A stretch of 64,000 bases of DNA, taken from contig OY986440.1 of NCBI GenBank assembly GCA_963920525.1, forward strand, positions 18,028,191 through 18,092,190, written 5' to 3'. Shown piece after piece: positions 47,467 through 59,099 of this stretch. Positions within the stretch are counted from its first letter, which is position 1; each line of letters begins with the position of its first letter. Both the position numbers and the translations under genes were made by a program. The stretch comes from Dichetophora obliterata (Eukaryota > Arthropoda > Insecta > Diptera > Sciomyzidae). A model generated the notes under the pieces. The model had not been told where the DNA came from, made no database searches, and saw only the letters and a list, made by a program, of their open reading frames with translations.

Positions 47467-49083
47467 AGCTGTTGAGATATGGTGATACATAGCACTGGGC
47501 TATGTGTTGGTATCGCTGATATGGATGGTGGCACGCTTTTCACCAATAGAATGGGTATCTTCCAAACCACCCTGTTCAATGGCCTGTGATTATCAACTTG
47601 CTCAAATCAGACAAGCGGAATTTGAAAGAGAGCAAATCGAATTGCAGGAAGCTCGCAAACCATTTAAGAAACTACACTTCCCGGGGTCTGAGCTGTTGAG
47701 ACAGTCAAAGTTGGCTGAAACTGATAGTGGAACTGGCGATAATAATCCAAGCGGTGCTATCAGCAAGAACCGTTCAGACGAAGTTGCATGTCATAAACGA
47801 CATGCTGACATTGACGACAGTAACATTGTTTCCAGCCACAGCAGCGATAATGAAAAAATCCACGAAGAGTTGTCAGTCGCTGGTGCTGAGTCGCCAACAG
47901 CAATGACTTTCCTAAACTACGATTGGGATGAACTAGCAAATCATGAACATGAGAACGAAACTGAGCTTATAAACATTCAAAATGATTTCACTCTTAAGAA
48001 TAGCTTCTGGTTCGCTATAGGAGCGCTTATGCAACAGGGCTCCGATTCATATCCGCGGGTCTGTATGCACTTCATTAAATTCTTATCTAAATCAGGCGAC
48101 ATTAAGACAAATTACACATTTCACTCACTCAATAATTTTTCAAGCAAACGATCATTTTTTTGTTTCTTGCGATTCTCCTTTCTTTTCAGACAACCTCAAC
48201 TCGTATTGTAGGCGGCATCTGGTGGTTTTTGACTTTGATCATAGTTTCATCCCACACCGCAAACCTGGCTGCATTTCTTACCGTGGAACGCATGATCACG
48301 GCAATCGAGAGCGCAGCCGATCTAGCCAAACAAACAGAGATTTCATACGGCACGCTGGAAGGTGGTTCAACAATAACTTTCTTTAGGGTATTGCTTACTA
48401 AACTAGATGCTAAACTATCTGCTTTCTTAATGAATATCTCTTTAAAGGACTCAAAAATCGGTATATATCAAAAGATGTGGCGCTGCATGGAAAATCGTAA
48501 GCCTTCGGTTTTTGTGAAAACATATGAGTAGGGTATCAAGCGTGTCACGGAGGGAAACTATGCCTTTCTCATGGAATCCACCATGCTGGATTTTGCAGTG
48601 CAACGCGACTGCAATTTAACGCAAATAGGTGGATTGCTGGACTCCAAGGGATATGGTATTGCCACGCCCAAGGTCTCGCAATGGCGTGACATCATTTCTT
48701 TGGTGTCAATGCATTGGGCGTGGAGAATATTGGTAATTATGAGAAAGCTGACAAAGTTCTGCATAATATTTGACTTAACTAAACTTTTTCAAACACCCGC
48801 TAGGTGGTGTTTTTGTCGTGTTTCTGTGTGGCCTAGCACTGGCTGTTGTTGTGGCCATTTTGGAATTTTGTTAGAACTCTAAGAAGAACGCGCAGACCGT
48901 ACATCAGTCGTTGTATGCCGAGATGGCTGAAGAATTGAGATTTGCTATGCACTGTCATGCTTCCAAACAACGGCCAACCCTCAAGCGTAACTGTGCAAAA
49001 TGCACGCCCGGTGCCACGACGTTTGCACCGGCGGTGTGGACATGCCACACGGCAATAGCGTTCACTATAATTTCTTCAATTAA
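47467..49083 (+). pseudogene. Kainate-type receptor, membrane-domain exons, decayed
   Basis: Four exons: 47467 to about 48050 (M1: YIALGYVLVS, VARFSPIEW; then NSFWFAIGALMQQGSD, the pore), 48190-48387 ([32 protein letters not shown]), 48448-48732 (ligand-binding S2: NCNLTQIGGLLDSKGYG class) and 48804-49083 (M4: LCGLALAVVVAILEF, cytoplasmic tail). The M1-pore loop is unusually long, about 120 charged residues against about 20 in vertebrate kainate receptors. Defects: TGA before M1 near 47480, TAG at about 48530, a deletion in S2 after WRDIISL so that about 35 residues are lost, TAG after the M4 segment near 48870, and a frameshift near 49030. Cation channel of neuronal membranes in its active relatives. 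Confidence 0.85.
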
Positions 49084-49254
49084 CTTTTTTCACATTATTG
49101 TGAAAACTTCAAATAGCATAAATCAACTTTTATAAAACTCTAGTTAAGTTTAGTATACCAAATATACTGTGTAAGATGCATAAATGATAAAATAAATGTG
49201 TAAGAAGATGAAATAGTATTCTTTGGTTTGGGGTGTTGTGTCACGAAATTTCAG

Positions 49255-49640
49255 ATCAACTATAATTTTCCGACAGCTTTTTCCATCCTAAAGCTGCATA
49301 CCAAATTTCAGCCTCATAACTTCAATAACAACAAAGATATTCGAACTTTAATGCAACAATAAAAAAATTACATTGCTTGACCTTTTGCTGCCACGCCCCT
49401 ATAATTTTTCGACAGTTTTTTCATCCTTAAGCTGCATACCAAATTTCAGCCACATAGCCTTAATGACAACAATGTTATTGGGACTTGTTCACAGTCGCCG
49501 AAAATTCTCCGATGCGATATCATGCGATAAATAGGCATTGGCGATAAGATCTGGGAAAGCACCAGGCGAACATAATCCAGCAGACGCAAAAATCGCTGAC
49601 ACAATATCATGCGATAAATAGGTATTGGCGATAAATTGCC
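49255..49640. repeat. Two short direct repeat pairs
   Basis: GCTGCATACCAAATTTCAGCC with its 70-bp surroundings occurs at 49293 and 49431. ATCATGCGATAAATAGG(C/T)ATTGGCGATAA occurs at 49521 and 49606. The first has the character of Helentron-type tandem units (it includes CCACGCCCC). Confidence 0.65.
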
Positions 49641-49689
49641 ATTGGCGATAAAATGGTGTTCTTACAATCAGTGAGGTGAAAAACTAAAG

Positions 49690-49812
49690 AGGTTCGTGTC
49701 CTAGGTGAGGTGGTTTACTGAGGTGAGGTGGTTTACTGAGGTGTGGTGGCTTTACTGAAGAGAGGTGGATTTACTGTGGTGAGGTGGTTTTACTGAGGAA
49801 AGGTGGCTTTAC
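49690..49812. repeat. Minisatellite (GAGGTGGTTTTACT-type), left part
   Basis: An imperfect 18-24-bp unit, GAGGTGAGGTGG(C/A/T)TTTACT, is repeated about six times. The array resumes at 54369-54432, so the 49813-54368 element inserted inside it. Confidence 0.8.
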
Positions 49813-51906
49813 CAAAAAGTATATATCATAAAGAGATATTATAGGGGAATAAGTTGAATAAGCTGAGAGATTATACGTGCTGTGATGCAGCAGAAGATAC
49901 AAAAAATTTCAGCTACATTGAAAGCAAAGTTGCAAGCAAAGTTGAAAGGCACTGATATGAGTAAATTGAATTGAACTCGTTCTCAGAGAGTTTTTCAATG
50001 CACTCTCAACCGTCTTGCTAATGACGAAGTGTTCAGTTGATGAGTGGCTGGAGGAGAAGATTGAAAACATCAGCCAAATAAAGCAACAGAGACTATAAAT
50101 ACTTATAGACATTGCATGTGAAAGCTCCGGTACGGAATGAAAAATTTGCACGTGCAAGACAAGAGACCCGACGAGTAAATAACCTGGCGAGTAATCGCTT
50201 GCATTGATTTGTGTTGCTAGCACAACATGTATAAGTTGCTTAAAGTTTTGTATATGTTGCTAGAATTTATAAAAGAACAGCAATGATGCAGAAAACCAAT
50301 GCTTATACATATATTTTTTAGGTTTCTGAGTAGAGCAGCCTGACTTTGTTTACATTTTTTTTGGCTTGATTTGTTGTTGCTGCATTGGACTTTTTTTGTT
50401 ACGCTAGGATTTTGTTCACGTTTTGGAAGCATTTCGTTGATCGTCAGATATAAATCAAATTTTTTTGCGATTTTGTCTATCTAAAGCACAGACGTTTTAG
50501 ATAAATCGCTATATCTTTTTTATTTCTGATCGGATTCAAATGGTCCAAAGAACAAAATTTTAGAAAATTTATCAATCTTCTAAATGACATTAAAATTAAA
50601 TTTTAAAAAATGAATTCAATTACTTATTACCTATTTTAAACAGATTTAAAAGTAAAACTCTAATCTGCTGCACAGAGTTAAATCCACTCATACCTTTAAA
50701 TTGTATTTTTTAAAGAAAATGCCATCAATTTTGTTTTCTTGTTTTTATTTCTTTGAAATTTAAATTGATATTCGGCTAATTTGTTAAAAAAATTATATAT
50801 TTATCTATTTGAAGCAAGGCGGTTAAGATAAATCGCTATATCTTTTTTGTTTCTAATCGGATTCAAATGCACCAAAGGACAACATTTTAGAAAATTGATC
50901 AATGTCTTAAATGACATCAAAACTAAATTATAACAAAATTAAACCAATTATTTATTAACTATTCTTACCTTTATCCTTTCAAATTACATCAAAATAAAGT
51001 TTTGCAAAAATTAATCGATTTCTTTATTTACTATTTTTTTTTTACCTTTATCCATTCAAATAATATCAAAATTAAATTTTAACAGAATTAATCCAATTAT
51101 TTATTAACTATTTTAAATAGATTTAAAACAAAAACTCCAATAATAACTTTTAATTGATTTTTTTTAAGAAAAGACCATGCATTTTATTTTCTTGTTTTAT
51201 TTATTTAGAATTAAATTATGATTTGTCTAATTTGTTGTTAAGATAAAAATAAAAAGTAGTATTCTATTGCCACGCAGGACAATCGGCAGCTACACGAATT
51301 GCCTTGTGTTATTCTTGTTGCTTTGCCTATTTTGTAGCATCTTCCAATTGGAGACTTATTTTTTTACATTTGATTAAATTGCGATTCGGCAATTTATATT
51401 ATCAAAAAAATATTATTTTTTTTAAAGCAAGATGTAGGCTTATTAACAAATTGTAAGCTCTAATTTTTGTATTAAATAGTGAAAAAGGAATACATATATG
51501 AAAACCAAAACAACTGAAATGCCTTTAAGTTTTTTGTTATATTGCTGACTTAAACATGAATTATTATAAAATAAGTTTTGAAGTTTTTTGTGATAAATTT
51601 AAAATTTGCTAAATAAATGAAATTTTTAAATTTTTTTCCTTTTCCTTCGAAAATTTAAAAATTACAAAATAAATGAAATTTTTTAAGATTTCTTCTTTGC
51701 TTTTAAATTTCAATTATTTCAAATGTATTTAAGTTTTAAGGAAATACCATACAAAAATAAAAATAATTACAAAAGCCTGGGGGAAAACATTGCTAAATGA
51801 GGTGCACTTATTTTTAACAATATGAGGTGCATTCAGTTTAGAGTAGAGATGAGCGATATTTTGATACCGGTGATTTAGTCACCGTGATTGAAAAATCACT
51901 GGTAAC

Positions 51907-52387
51907 CATGATACAAAGAACTACAGATAAAGTATTGCGCATGTCCGCCATATTTGCTGTGACGTGCAAGGTGCTCATTGGTTACAACGTAGTCACAATT
52001 TATTCATAGGGTGTAAAGATTTTAAAATGTCTAAATTTTCTTATAAAAACTTGTTTTACTTAAATGAAATAAATATTGTTAATTAAAGCACATGTCCAAA
52101 ATAAAGTAAATATATTTTTTAGTACTGTTTGTGAAAAAAATTGCATATTTTGTAGGGGTGTTTTTCCCCTTTTTACCCATTTACACAAAAAGCGGCTACG
52201 TTGCTTGATGTGCTTGACAGAATTTTGACTGTTTGTTCATTTTCATTTTGCTATCTTCGTCTCTTTTTGACATTTTCTTTTGAATGTATTCATTAAGTGT
52301 CCCATTTGACGAGCACCAATGACGAGGTGCGCAGTAAATTTGGTTTGTTGCGCCGGGAATACTTTATCTGTAGTTCTTTGTATCATG
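51907..52387. mobile_element. 481-bp P-like MITE, CATGATAC ends, ACTGGTAAC duplication
   Basis: CATGATACAAAGAACTACAG starts both ends, and the inverted match continues through ATAAAGTATT. ACTGGTAAC is duplicated exactly (51898-51906, 52388-52396), one base more than the usual 8 bp. No coding sequence. The empty site reads through in the flanking repeat. Confidence 0.78.
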
Positions 52388-52854
52388 ACTGGTAACTGTG
52401 GTGATTAAATACGATTAAAAAACCGTGATCAGTGATTGAGTTTTTGTTAATTTTTTGTCTTATGTCGTTTGCAGCGATTCGTGATATAACCAGTGATTTT
52501 TTGATTGTGCGAGAATTTTTTGTCTCTGTCTCTCAAGTACGCATATCATATGCACTTTGATATGAGTTTTAATGAGGGTTTGCAGTGGTTTTCTGCATCA
52601 TTGCTGTTCTTTTGTAAATCCTAGCAACATAAACAAAACTTTAAGCAACTTATACATGTTGTGCTAGCAACACAAATCCATGCAAGCGATTACTGTCTAG
52701 GTTATTTACTCGTCGGGTCTCTTGCCTTGTACGTGCAAATTTTTCATTCCGTACCGGAGCTTTCACATGCAATGTCTATAAGTATTTATAGTCTCTGACT
52801 TTTCTTTCAATGTAGCTGACATTTTTTGTATCTTCTGCTGCATCACAGCGCGTA

Positions 52855-54299
52855 CATGAACCAAGAAATAAAGATCATGCAAAGAAAAGAGCCGCCATAT
52901 TGTAAACAAAAACAGCTGATAGGTCTGACGTCATCGGTCACAAAATCTTTTGTTTACGATTAGTGATTGGATGTTGAATGTTATTTGCTAAAATTTTAAA
53001 GAGTTATCATATAAATGTAATGTGTTTTTATACTAAAACGAAGTGTGCTGTAGCGACATGCATTAATTGCAACAGCAAAAAAAACAAATACGTTGGTTTC
53101 TACCGTTTCCCCAAGGCAAAAATTGCTTGTAAGCAATGGGAGATGTTTTGTCGGCTAAATGTCGACACTGCAATGGCAAGAATCTGTGGAGATCATTTTC
53201 TGCCTGAAGACTTCGAAAGAAGGGTCCAAGTTCAAATGGGTAAGTACTTCTACATTTCCACGAAAATATTCTTTTAAAAAATGTTACGATAGGTTTTGGC
53301 AAAGCTATGCGCTTAAAGCCGGGCGCTGTCCCAACAGTTATGACCAAGGAGGTGCAACCAGCAAATGCAGAACGATGTCAGCGAATTTTAAAGCGCGAAA
53401 ACAAAAAAATCGTAAGTGCTCTGCTTCAGGAGTCGTTGGTCATGGAGAAGTTTTTCCTGTAGAGGATATAGAAAAACTAAACAGGGACGCTTCTATTTCT
53501 AACCGCTCTTCAGAGCAGTTACTTCAAGCGAAAATACGGCAGCTATATTCGCAAGTGTAAGTAAAATTTAACAATTTTATGAATTCAATATTTTTAATCT
53601 TTTTCTTGGAGTGAACAGCGGTTTGGAAAACCTCGCGTGATACATCTGCTAAAAATTGCACAAAGACGTTCCGAACATAAGGCTGGAAGAAGAAGCGGCA
53701 GCATCACTTAGTTAGGTATATCATTTAAGCGAAGGCGGTTCGCCAAGCCAACGGAAGAGCTCATGGCGCATATGACTGAGTTGGAAAAAGTGTTCAACGA
53801 CGTAAATGGCGACGGGCTGCTAATAAGCAAAAATTATTTGCAGACGCACATTACTAGTGCAGAGCGTGTTATTTGTGACAAAAAAATAAAGAAAATGTTT
53901 TTCCGTGCACGAATGTTTTTTAAAATAAGATCATTAAATAAAGAAATTGTGAACAATTCGATGCAGAGGAAAAGAAAATTGAACAAAACAGTTTAATAAT
54001 AAAAACAAAGTGAACATCCAATTTTGTATTCTATTTATTTGCAGTTTTTCTTTTTACAGCGTTCGTTACATTTAGTTACTGCATGGAAATATAAACAAAC
54101 AAAGCATTCAAACACTTTTTTCGCGAATTAAACTTATTAATTTTATAATTTTTTACTTTTATCCGAGTTTTCACATGTTTTGCATGCAAAACATATGCAA
54201 ATTGACAGTTTTATAGCATGCTTGTGACCGATGACGTTGCACGAAAAATTACTTTTTTCTCGCACTGCTCTTTGCATGATCTTCTCTTATTGGTTCATG
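52855..54299 (+). mobile_element. Internally deleted P-type element, 1445 bp (KP-like)
   Basis: CATGAACCAA at both ends, with a matching inner GATCATGCAAAGA, gives about 31-bp inverted ends. CAGCGCGTA is duplicated (52846-52854, 54300-54308). The other arm of the host element at 49868-49885 shows the empty site. Inside are a THAP exon, a short middle, then directly the C-terminal tail; the RNase H-like core is deleted. A THAP-only product from a deletion derivative is what the Drosophila KP repressor is; the parallel is inference. Confidence 0.82.
53020..53996 (+). pseudogene. THAP-domain protein of the deleted P-type element
   Basis: Exon 1 (53020 or 52978 to 53239) and exon 2 (53293-53556) join at GT-AG in phase 1. 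The product has a THAP finger: CAVATC ... FPKAKIACKQWEMFCR ... ICGDHFLPEDFE, then GKAMRLKPGAVPTV, the conserved closing motif, and about 40 helical residues. A frameshift near 53450 moves the frame; the displaced one continues to SEQLLQAKIRQLYSQ. After a further intron, 53713-53996 encodes the P-type tail (ELEKVFNDVNGD ... KKMFFRARMFFKIRSLNKE). As read, the THAP-containing N-terminus (about 140 residues) is still open; the full chain is not. Confidence 0.7.
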
Positions 54300-54368
54300 C
54301 AGCGCGTATAATCTCTCAGCTTATTCAACTTATTCGCCTATAATATCTCTTTATGATATATACTTTTA

Positions 54369-54432
54369 GGCTTTACTGAGGTGAGGTGGATTTACTTATA
54401 AGATGAGGTGGCTTTACTGAGGTGGGGTGGCT
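54369..54432. repeat. Minisatellite, right part
   Basis: It continues the GAGGTG...TTTACT units cut off at 49812. Confidence 0.8.
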
Positions 54433-54612
54433 GCAGCTATGCCTAAAAGTATGCTCTCATAAATTTTTTGCGCTTTGTGCTCTATGGTCAAAAGTACAAA
54501 TTTCAAACACAAATTTTCATATGATCCTCTTAAACGATTTGGACAAATTTGGGATTGTTGGAAAGCTCATTTCGACAGCAATATTTTTTTTTAAATTTAA
54601 ATATTCAGCCCA

Positions 54613-54820
54613 ATTCTGAATGTTTTTTCCCGAGGAATTGGAAAACGGAGTTTTAATTTTTAAGACAGCAGATAAAGATATCAAATTTTCTTTTATTTAT
54701 ACTCATGAATATTGACAGTTGATGAACAAATTGGCATTAAAAATTTCCAAAATGTTTTTGAACTTTATCTTAAAAATGAAAACTCCCTTTTCTGATTCCC
54801 CGGGAAAAATCATTCAGAAT
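54613..54820. mobile_element. 208-bp MITE, second copy of the 44171 family
   Basis: ATTCTGAATG is inverted at the right end, with CCCGAGGAATTGG facing a near-complement, and TTTTTAAGACAGCAGATAAA within. The interior TTAAAAATTTCCAAAA is shared with the copy at 44171. Confidence 0.7.
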
Positions 54821-57800
54821 TTGGCTGATTATATATTTAATAATTTAGCCGAAAGTAACCGAAACAATTAATCTCGTACTTACACTAAGATGATGGAGCT
54901 TGCATTGTAAGTAGATTTTTATACTTACAATTATAAAATTTTGGGCTCCTTATGCACTAATTAAAAAAGTCACAGCCTAATTTTGTATATCGAATACGCA
55001 AACCAACGACATTTAAGACACGAGATGCAATAGAATTTTGTATAGAAAAAAGTATTACTTCTCGTCAGAGATAAAGAGATGGGAAACTATGTTAGAGAGG
55101 AACAATATTATATCTGATTTTTGTCCCATTTTAGTCAGTACAATCTCAAAATGTTTAACTGTCTCTCGAGGAAAGTCACCACTCCGGCGATATTTCATAT
55201 GTTAACTCACCACTCCGCCGATATTTATGTGGTTCAGAAATTCTCATCAGAGGCTGTGTGCCAATCGGAAACTTTTCACTTGTTGTAGGATAGAAAATTC
55301 TGATGTTGAAGAAAACTTATATCTGTTGATATGAAATTGTCATTTTTGATGTACCAAATAGGCATGAAAAGTTTATTCAGCAATTTTGACGTCTTCATAG
55401 CGAATAAAGCCTCAGTTGCCTAAATATTATATTTTTCATAATACGAGATCTCTTAAGAACCATTTGACTACTACGTTTTCTTCTACTTATTTTGTTATTA
55501 AAAATAATATTATGAGTTTTATAAAATGTAATTGTTTGGCGTAAAATAACATTATAAAAACCAAAATTGTGTAAACATTATATACTTGCAAAAAAAATAA
55601 TAATTTTTATTCATGATTGATTGTAATACGAAAGAAAATATTACTCATACTCAGTCGATCAATCAGCCAACCATAAAACATCCTTGAACACGAATAATCC
55701 CTTTATCAGCCATATTTTTAAATATTCAAAAAGTATATTTAAGGCATTTGTGGGTTAAGTTTTGTAATAAAAGAATCTATTTTGTAACTTATTAGTGCTG
55801 CAGCGACGATTTTGAAAAAAGTATCCATGAAAAGGTCAAAAAAGTATCTAAAAGTATCTACTTTTGAAAAAAGTATCCATGTATCAAAATTCAAACCAAT
55901 AATATATTCATACTTTAACACAAAAATACAACTTTAATATCTTAAAATAATGAAACCCAACTTTTAAAGCTTCCATAACAATTTCATTTATTTAATTTTA
56001 AGACCAAGAAATATTTTTATTAAAATATAATAATAAGAAACAAAACATGTATTATAATATTAAAATGGAACATAAATTTCAGTACTCCTGTCTGTTATTT
56101 GCGTTGCTATTTCTCTTTAATTACATTAATATTATAAGTGTAATATTTATACAAAAGCAATACACAAACCAATATGTAATTGCATAAAAAAAGGACAAAA
56201 TAAACAACTTATTCAGTTGAGTGTTAAATAAATTATTTGGGTTGCTATTGCCTTTTATTTATATTAAGGTATTGAAATGAAAAGAATTAATTTAAAATAT
56301 TTATTGCAAAAAGACTATATTACATAAAGACTTAAAATTTTATTTACGTAAATAATGCAAAGAACAACATTCCAAAAAAATTTTTTTATGAATCTTCTTT
56401 TCGCTAGGTGGGTAAAAAAGGATTAATTTTCAGGCAGGGTCAAGATATTTTAATAATAAAAGGGGTACTTACCGCTACAACCTATACTAGAGTTATTGGC
56501 CCATTATCATAGTCTAAATGAAAGTCGACTCTAAATTTAGTATAAGCATTTTTGACTGTTTTTAATATAATATGTTGTCAAAAAGCTTGCACTAAATTTA
56601 AAGTCGACTTTATTTTGACTATGATAATGGGCCATTAAGTTTCGTTACAATTTGCAATCGCTACGGGAATCTTAAAGGATAAAAATTACCGATTTTTTTA
56701 ATAAGTCGCGCCAATTTTTTATTATTGGGCCAAGCTCATAATAAATGTCTTAAATAAGGTTTTTTTTAATTTTTTTCAACGTGTAATGTCAAATAAATTA
56801 AATTTAAATTAAGAAGTTTAAATATATTCATATGTAAGAATTTTGAAAAACAAAATATTTTCTACTATTTCCAGAGAAAATTTCCTTTTAGTTTTAAATC
56901 AAAAAAAATACGTTCAGCAGCAGCTTTTGAAATTTTGATTAACTGTCAGTTCAATCGTGTTTCAATCTTTTTCATTTTCGTTTTCCTTCTAACTTTTATA
57001 ATTTTCCAAAAAAACCTTAACGAATTTAAAGTTTTCTATATGACCTTGTTATTTATTATGTTGACTTTCTATGATTTAAATACCATTTCTAAATTTTCTT
57101 TATTTCGCAAAAAATTTTGGTAAAAATATTTGTTTTTGAAAAAATATTAAAAACCAAAAATTACTTTTTTAATGTTCTTTCATATGGTATGTATAAATGT
57201 AGGGTTGATTTAAAGTTTCTATCGTAAAAATTTAGAAACGTTTCATATGATCGGAAAATCAAGCCTAACATCATTCAAATTGAAGATTTTTTTTTTTTGT
57301 TATTTTCATTCAGTTTGTATTTTTGTAATTTTTTTTGCATAAAAAGAAATGGTGTAGTGAAAGAATCATGACAATTTCACAATTCGTTTCTGAGTTATAC
57401 TCTCAAATATTGCCACATCAACAACAGCGCCACCTACCAGGTCAAACTTAAAAAAAAACCATCTATAGACCCAGCCGCACACACACACACCGAATTTCAT
57501 CAAAACCACGCATACCTCCCATACGAAGCGGCTTTACCAATACGATAAAAACTCTTTTAATTTCACAAAAATTTATGTAATGTAATAAGCTTAGAGAGCC
57601 TTAATATGCACTATGAGGGTGGGCTATGCTTTTCTTTCGTGTCATGTTTTTTAAAGTTTTGGTTGTTGCAGCTTTCATTTCACTATTATTTTAATTAGAA
57701 TGGAGACGCAACAATATCTGAAAAACAGTTAAAGCTGTTATTTACGTTACTCACTGTTACAAAAAAAAAAAAATAGTTTCCGCATTGCGAGCAAAGCCGA

Positions 57801-58685
57801 GGAGGGTTGCTAGTTATTTATACTTTTAAAAAAATAATAATCAAAATTTTCCTGATATATTTTGAGATGAAATTAATCGAAAATTTTTGATTTTTTTTTA
57901 AATTTCAACGAAAGTTTGTTTATTTTAAGTATTATAAATGCTCGTATAATACAAAGTTCAAAATAAAGCTTTCAAGCAACTTCAAGCTACTTGAATCGAG
58001 TACGGGAACAGACCTAATAAATTACGCTTTTTATGTGTTATTAAATGTGTGTGCAATCATTAAAAAAACTGATCCCTCAAGTTTTAAGCTGACTCTAAGG
58101 CTATTTAATATCTACGTTTTTAGAAGATTTATTCAAAGAAAAGAAAAGCCTTATCAAGCTTTATTTTTTTAAAAAAAATAAGTATGAAATGCAGATACGA
58201 TGAAAGACGTTTAGGCAAAAAAAAAAAAAAGAAATCATGCCAAGTATTGTAGTAGTATACGTTTTTAGTTTTTTCCATATACTGTAAAAATTGAACAGTT
58301 TTTGAATTCGAGTCAACGCGAACATTTTCCTTTCATCAAACTTTTTACCAATCGTTGTGAACCGAAATATTTAAGCGCTAAGAGTTACTTAGGTTTGAGT
58401 TGTATCTACATTCATGTTTTTTGCCTTAGCAATTCAAGTTTTTTAAATTATCACAAATGCCCACAGTACAACTAATTTATTATTCATTTTACCTCACACA
58501 AATTCTCACAATATAATTAATTGTGGGTTATTTTAATTTTTTTTTGTTAGTAAATAAAGAATAGATAGTCAGCATCCTATGACAGAGAGGGATACCGAAT
58601 AGGTATCCAATGCTTACCTTTAAAAGGCAATCAAGCGCGCTAAGGTTTTAAGTTTTTGGTAAAAAATTATTTTAATGCCATATGA
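54821..58685. other. Intergenic with old repeats, no gene recognised
   Basis: Two GATATTT units after CACTCCGCC or CACTCCGGC at 55180-55230. 55790-56930 is the second copy of the repeat at 44.8-46.7 kb, ending in a minus-strand hAT-like fragment (56870-56935). A single DINE-like unit (ACCACGCATACCTCCCATA) is at 57500-57590. TACTTGAATCGAGTACGG at 57988 is related to 34285. None of the ORFs is supported. Confidence 0.5.
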
Positions 58686-59099
58686 GTTATATTTATTTAT
58701 TTATTTATTTATTTATTGGCCAAACAGGGCAATGCAATTTACTTATTCTAACTTATTCTAACAGGTTTTGTTTACTTATTACTAAGTTTTTTGTTTTTCT
58801 TCTCCCCTTTCCTTGTTTTTATTTTATTTTTTATTTGGTGCTCTTAGTGGGCATACTCCGCCCACCGGATTGACATGATTTCAAAAACCATGTCAAAACT
58901 AAGAGATGAGGAGGAAAACAAGAGAGACTATATACACACTTAAGATACGATGTATATATATTATTTTTAAAGACTATAAGGACAAAAGGACGTAAATGGG
59001 AGATTTGGAGAGGGATGTTAAAGAATTTTGATTTATTAAACTAAATGCTTATACATATAAATCCATACATGTATGTATGTAGTTTATCTGAGGCCTGTG

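Larger units (their letters stand above)
49813..54368. mobile_element. 4.56-kb element with about 500-bp inverted ends, inserted in a minisatellite
   Basis: AAAAGTATATATCATAAAGA at the left is inverted at the right end, and the match extends about 490 bp inward (to 50305, and from 52590), apart from a 165-bp stretch missing from the right arm and the nested P-type element. GGCTTTAC flanks both sides (49805-49812, 54369-54376), an apparent 8-bp duplication, but it is also part of the minisatellite unit. The interior 50306-51900 has no transposase and a 320-bp internal duplication (50500-50800 against 50820-51240). Foldback-like; superfamily unknown. An older relative is at 28590-28866. Confidence 0.7.
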
